NCBI GenBank assembly: GCA_964497635.1
Contig: CAZCDB010000062.1
Span: 1 to 8,015 of the forward strand
Source of the DNA: CAMDWQ01 sp964497635
GTDB lineage: Bacteria; Omnitrophota; Gorgyraeia; 2-02-FULL-51-18
Direction of reading: 5' to 3'
Length of the DNA: 8,015 nt
Below the pieces are notes generated by a model, which ran no database searches, had not been told where the DNA came from, and saw only the letters and a list, made by a program, of their open reading frames with translations. This document shows positions 6,170 to 8,015 of this stretch, piece by piece (within the stretch, counting starts at the first letter, position 1; every line of letters begins with the position of its first letter). Position numbers and translations under genes: made by a program.

Positions 6170-7429
6170 ATGAAAATAAAAGCCGGATTTACTTTTATCG
6201 AGATCATGATTGCCCTGGTGGTTTTGGGCGTCGTCGTGGCTTTGGCTTTGCCTGTTTACGTGGGGCATGTTGAAACAGCTCGAGAAGCCGAAGCGATTCA
6301 GCATATGGGGGTGATTCGTCGTGCGGAGTTGATGGCTTATCAAGAAAAGGGTACTTTTCTCAATGCAGAAAACGCGGCACAGATCTTAGATCGTCTTCGT
6401 GTGGGTGTGCAGGAAAATTTCTTCAGTTACAAAGTCGTGGATGCGACAGACTCAAGCTTCAAAATCATTGCGACAAGACTTGGCGCTCTGACCGAGCAAT
6501 ACGTGCCTCTTATGATTACCATGATGCCCACGGGTGAAATCCTAAAAAGTGAGCCCTCTTCTGGACGCTTTACCACTCCGGTTGGATTGGGAGGTGGCTC
6601 GGGCGGTGGATCATCTTCTGGGGGTGGTTCTTCGGGTGGAGGGGGCGGCGGTGGTTCAAGTGCGAGTTCAGGGGGTGGCTCCGGTGGAAGTTCTTCCGGG
6701 GGAGGGAGTGGCTCCGGTGGTGGATCCGGGGGAGGTTCAGGAGGCGGCTCTGGCGGTGGATCCGGGGGTGGTTCGGGGGGAGGCGGCGGGGGTGGTAGTG
6801 GGCTCCCTCCAGCACCTCCATTTCCTACTTTTATTGATCGTGGGGACAATATTTGGACAGGGTGGCCGGATTCAGATTTTGTGAATATTACCGGGACTGC
6901 GGAAGAGATCTCTATTTTGACCGCAGCCTTTGATTTTATTCATGATTCAGAGATCACGATTACGATTGCGGATGATCTTCGGGACAAAGGGATATCGATT
7001 TCGGTGGGGGCCGCGTCTATTTTTTCCGGAGGGGGACGATGTGAGGGGGCCATTGCTTGTTTTGATCCTGCATCAACAGGTTTTTTACCTTCTCCACCCA
7101 ATACACCAGATCCGGCGCCTTTTATTCTTTTTAATCCTGATTTTATGGATGAAGACCCTGCATTGCTATCGGTGGTTCTTGCGCATGAAGGGGTTCATTT
7201 TCAAGAGTACCTTGATGGAAAAATTCAGCTATACGCGGCAGGTCAGCTTTCCAATGTCGATATCGAGTTTTTATCTTTTTGGAATATGTCGGTTTATTGG
7301 GATACATTTCGAGCCAGTTTTTTACCCGCAACGGCAGATTTAGCGATCCAAAACGAATTTTGGTACAACAAGGCGTCAGAAAGCGAAGAGGCTCTTCGCA
7401 CGGCCATTGACCTTGTTTATAATGGGTAG
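6170..7429 (+). CDS. Type IV pilin-like protein with Gly/Ser linker and putative HExxH metallopeptidase domain
   Basis: 419 residues. KAG-FTFIEI (4-12) is a prepilin peptidase site with Glu at +5 of the mature protein, followed by the hydrophobic helix IMIALVVLGVVVALALP to residue 28. Residues 29-136 resemble a small pseudopilin head. Residues 141-211 are only Gly and Ser, with one Ala: a 71-residue flexible linker. After GLPPAPPFPT, a C-terminal domain of about 200 residues contains VVLAHEGVHFQEYLDG with H339-E340-x-x-H343, a zinc-protease motif; E366 (VDIEF) lies 23 residues on and is a candidate third ligand as in gluzincins. C291 and C297 may form a disulfide. So the predicted product is a membrane-extracted or filament-incorporated pilin bearing a possible zinc protease. 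HExxH could be coincidental, but its LAHE context and helix surroundings are typical. Starts 3 bp after the TPR stop and ends 6 bp before the next gene. Confidence 0.85.
   Translation: MKIKAGFTFIEIMIALVVLGVVVALALPVYVGHVETAREAEAIQHMGVIRRAELMAYQEKGTFLNAENAAQILDRLRVGVQENFFSYKVVDATDSSFKIIATRLGALTEQYVPLMITMMPTGEILKSEPSSGRFTTPVGLGGGSGGGSSSGGGSSGGGGGGGSSASSGGGSGGSSSGGGSGSGGGSGGGSGGGSGGGSGGGSGGGGGGGSGLPPAPPFPTFIDRGDNIWTGWPDSDFVNITGTAEEISILTAAFDFIHDSEITITIADDLRDKGISISVGAASIFSGGGRCEGAIACFDPASTGFLPSPPNTPDPAPFILFNPDFMDEDPALLSVVLAHEGVHFQEYLDGKIQLYAAGQLSNVDIEFLSFWNMSVYWDTFRASFLPATADLAIQNEFWYNKASESEEALRTAIDLVYNG
6590..6802 (+). repeat. Low-complexity GGN/AGY tract encoding the Gly/Ser linker
   Basis: 213 bp of imperfect GGN-GGN-GGN-TCN units (for example GGTGGATCCGGGGGTGGTTC), translating as repeated (GGGS)n plus longer Gly runs. 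Codon use varies between units (GGT, GGC, GGA, GGG; TCT, TCC, TCA, TCG, AGT, AGC), so the peptide pattern is kept while the DNA has diverged, which points to selection on the linker. The many G-runs of three to six are on the coding strand. Copy number may be variable or misassembled. Confidence 0.9.
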
Positions 7430-7435
7430 CTTCCT

Positions 7436-8015
7436 ATGAAAATGAGCTTTAAAATAATGTTTGGACTGATGATTGTCGCTGTCGTTTTGACAGCGTGGTT
7501 TCTTTGGGATAAAAATCAGAGAGATTTTAATCAAAATTATGTTCAGTCGAGTGGCGCTGGCAAATATTTAAAAGTTACTTTTCGCTATCCACGGTCCTGG
7601 AGTTTTGCAGAAGATAAAAAGAAGCTGGAGTCTTATTCACAAGTGACGATTAAAGGGCCGAGAAATAAAGAGAACACTTATACCTCGGCTTTTGTATTGC
7701 GTGCGGCTCCAGTCAAAATGAATGGCGGCCGCTTTGAAAGTGCTGGGCAACTAAAGAAAAATTATGTAGAACATCTTTATCAAAATCCAAAAATTTTTAA
7801 GGATTTTGCCACTCAGTTTTTAGGAATTGAAGCATTTGATGTGACAGCTGTTTATACATTTCCAGCGACTTTTTTAAAGGGGTTTAATGCCAAGCCTATT
7901 CCTGTGAAAGAGAGATCTTTCTTTTTTCAGAAAGATAATATTTTATATCAGGTACTGTACACCGCTGATGAGAGAGAATTTGAGAAATCTGCGGGAGAGT
8001 TTGAAGTTTTGTTGA
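7436..8015 (+). CDS. Membrane-anchored PsbP/Mog1-like protein, 3' partial
   Basis: 193 codons are visible from ATG 7436 and the frame is still open at the window end, so the gene continues. A single N-terminal anchor (residues 8-24, MFGLMIVAVVLTAWFLW) is followed by about 15 polar residues and a globular region. KVTFRYPRSWSF (47-58) is the opening strand and YP-x-x-W turn seen in PsbP and DUF1795-type (Mog1-fold) domains; ILYQVLYTADEREFEKSAGE (from 169) matches the late strand plus helix that close this fold. Such bacterial proteins are often small envelope or lipoprotein accessories of unknown role. ATG 7442 (residue 3) is an alternative start; no clear Shine-Dalgarno is present. It follows the pilin-peptidase gene by 6 bp and is probably co-transcribed. 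Base composition is visibly more AT-rich than in pyrE or cstA. Confidence 0.75.
   Translation, partial: MKMSFKIMFGLMIVAVVLTAWFLWDKNQRDFNQNYVQSSGAGKYLKVTFRYPRSWSFAEDKKKLESYSQVTIKGPRNKENTYTSAFVLRAAPVKMNGGRFESAGQLKKNYVEHLYQNPKIFKDFATQFLGIEAFDVTAVYTFPATFLKGFNAKPIPVKERSFFFQKDNILYQVLYTADEREFEKSAGEFEVLL

Noticed and set aside
6427..6849. A 140-residue proline-rich protein on the minus strand
   Set aside because: It is the antisense image of the Gly/Ser linker (GGN read backwards gives proline codons). No ribosome-binding site or supporting context.
1..8015. CRISPR array, tRNA, rRNA, insertion sequence or phage genes
   Set aside because: No spaced direct repeats, cloverleaf, transposase or integrase, or phage structural motifs were seen in either strand. 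No intergenic stretch longer than 70 bp exists to hold them.

Overview
The window looks like metagenome-derived chromosome from a Gram-negative-type bacterium with a two-membrane envelope. The evidence is a type IV (pseudo)pilin leader, a BamE/SmpA-like small envelope protein, several Sec signal peptides and a stand-alone PyrE. The gene style (a Gly/Ser-linked pilin fusion and an oversized methyltransferase-like protein) reminds me of Candidatus Omnitrophota, but that placement is inference only; no rRNA or tRNA lies in the window to confirm it.

Layout. (1) Bases 1-1916, + strand: the 3' end of a large SAM-dependent methyltransferase-like gene. It is interrupted by a run of exactly 100 Ns (1104-1203). 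The 55 bases on each side of the run are identical, and collapsing the gap and one copy restores a single open frame, so the break is an assembly artefact. (2) Bases 1928-3577, - strand: a CstA-family transporter, convergent with gene 1 and with only 11 bp between the two ends. Its putative promoter puts the start codon at or next to the transcription start. (3) Bases 3648-4280, + strand: two small genes, a 77-aa soluble protein and a 131-aa membrane-anchored BamE-like protein, in the same frame and separated by a TAG codon and one further codon. (4) Bases 4320-4901: orotate phosphoribosyltransferase (pyrE), again with a -10-like box directly before the ATG and no Shine-Dalgarno. (5) Bases 4927-8015: four tightly packed genes, all predicted to be exported or membrane anchored: a secreted small heat-shock-like protein, a TPR protein (TTG start, 20-bp overlap), a type IV pilin-like protein fused through a 71-residue Gly/Ser linker to a putative HExxH zinc peptidase domain, and a membrane-anchored PsbP/Mog1-like protein cut by the window end.

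The last block is the most interesting part. It has the form of one envelope operon in which an assembly or display module (pilin leader, flexible linker, possible protease) is encoded beside a candidate periplasmic holdase, a TPR scaffold and a PsbP-like accessory protein. A joint role in surface display or envelope proteostasis is inference from gene order and signal sequences.
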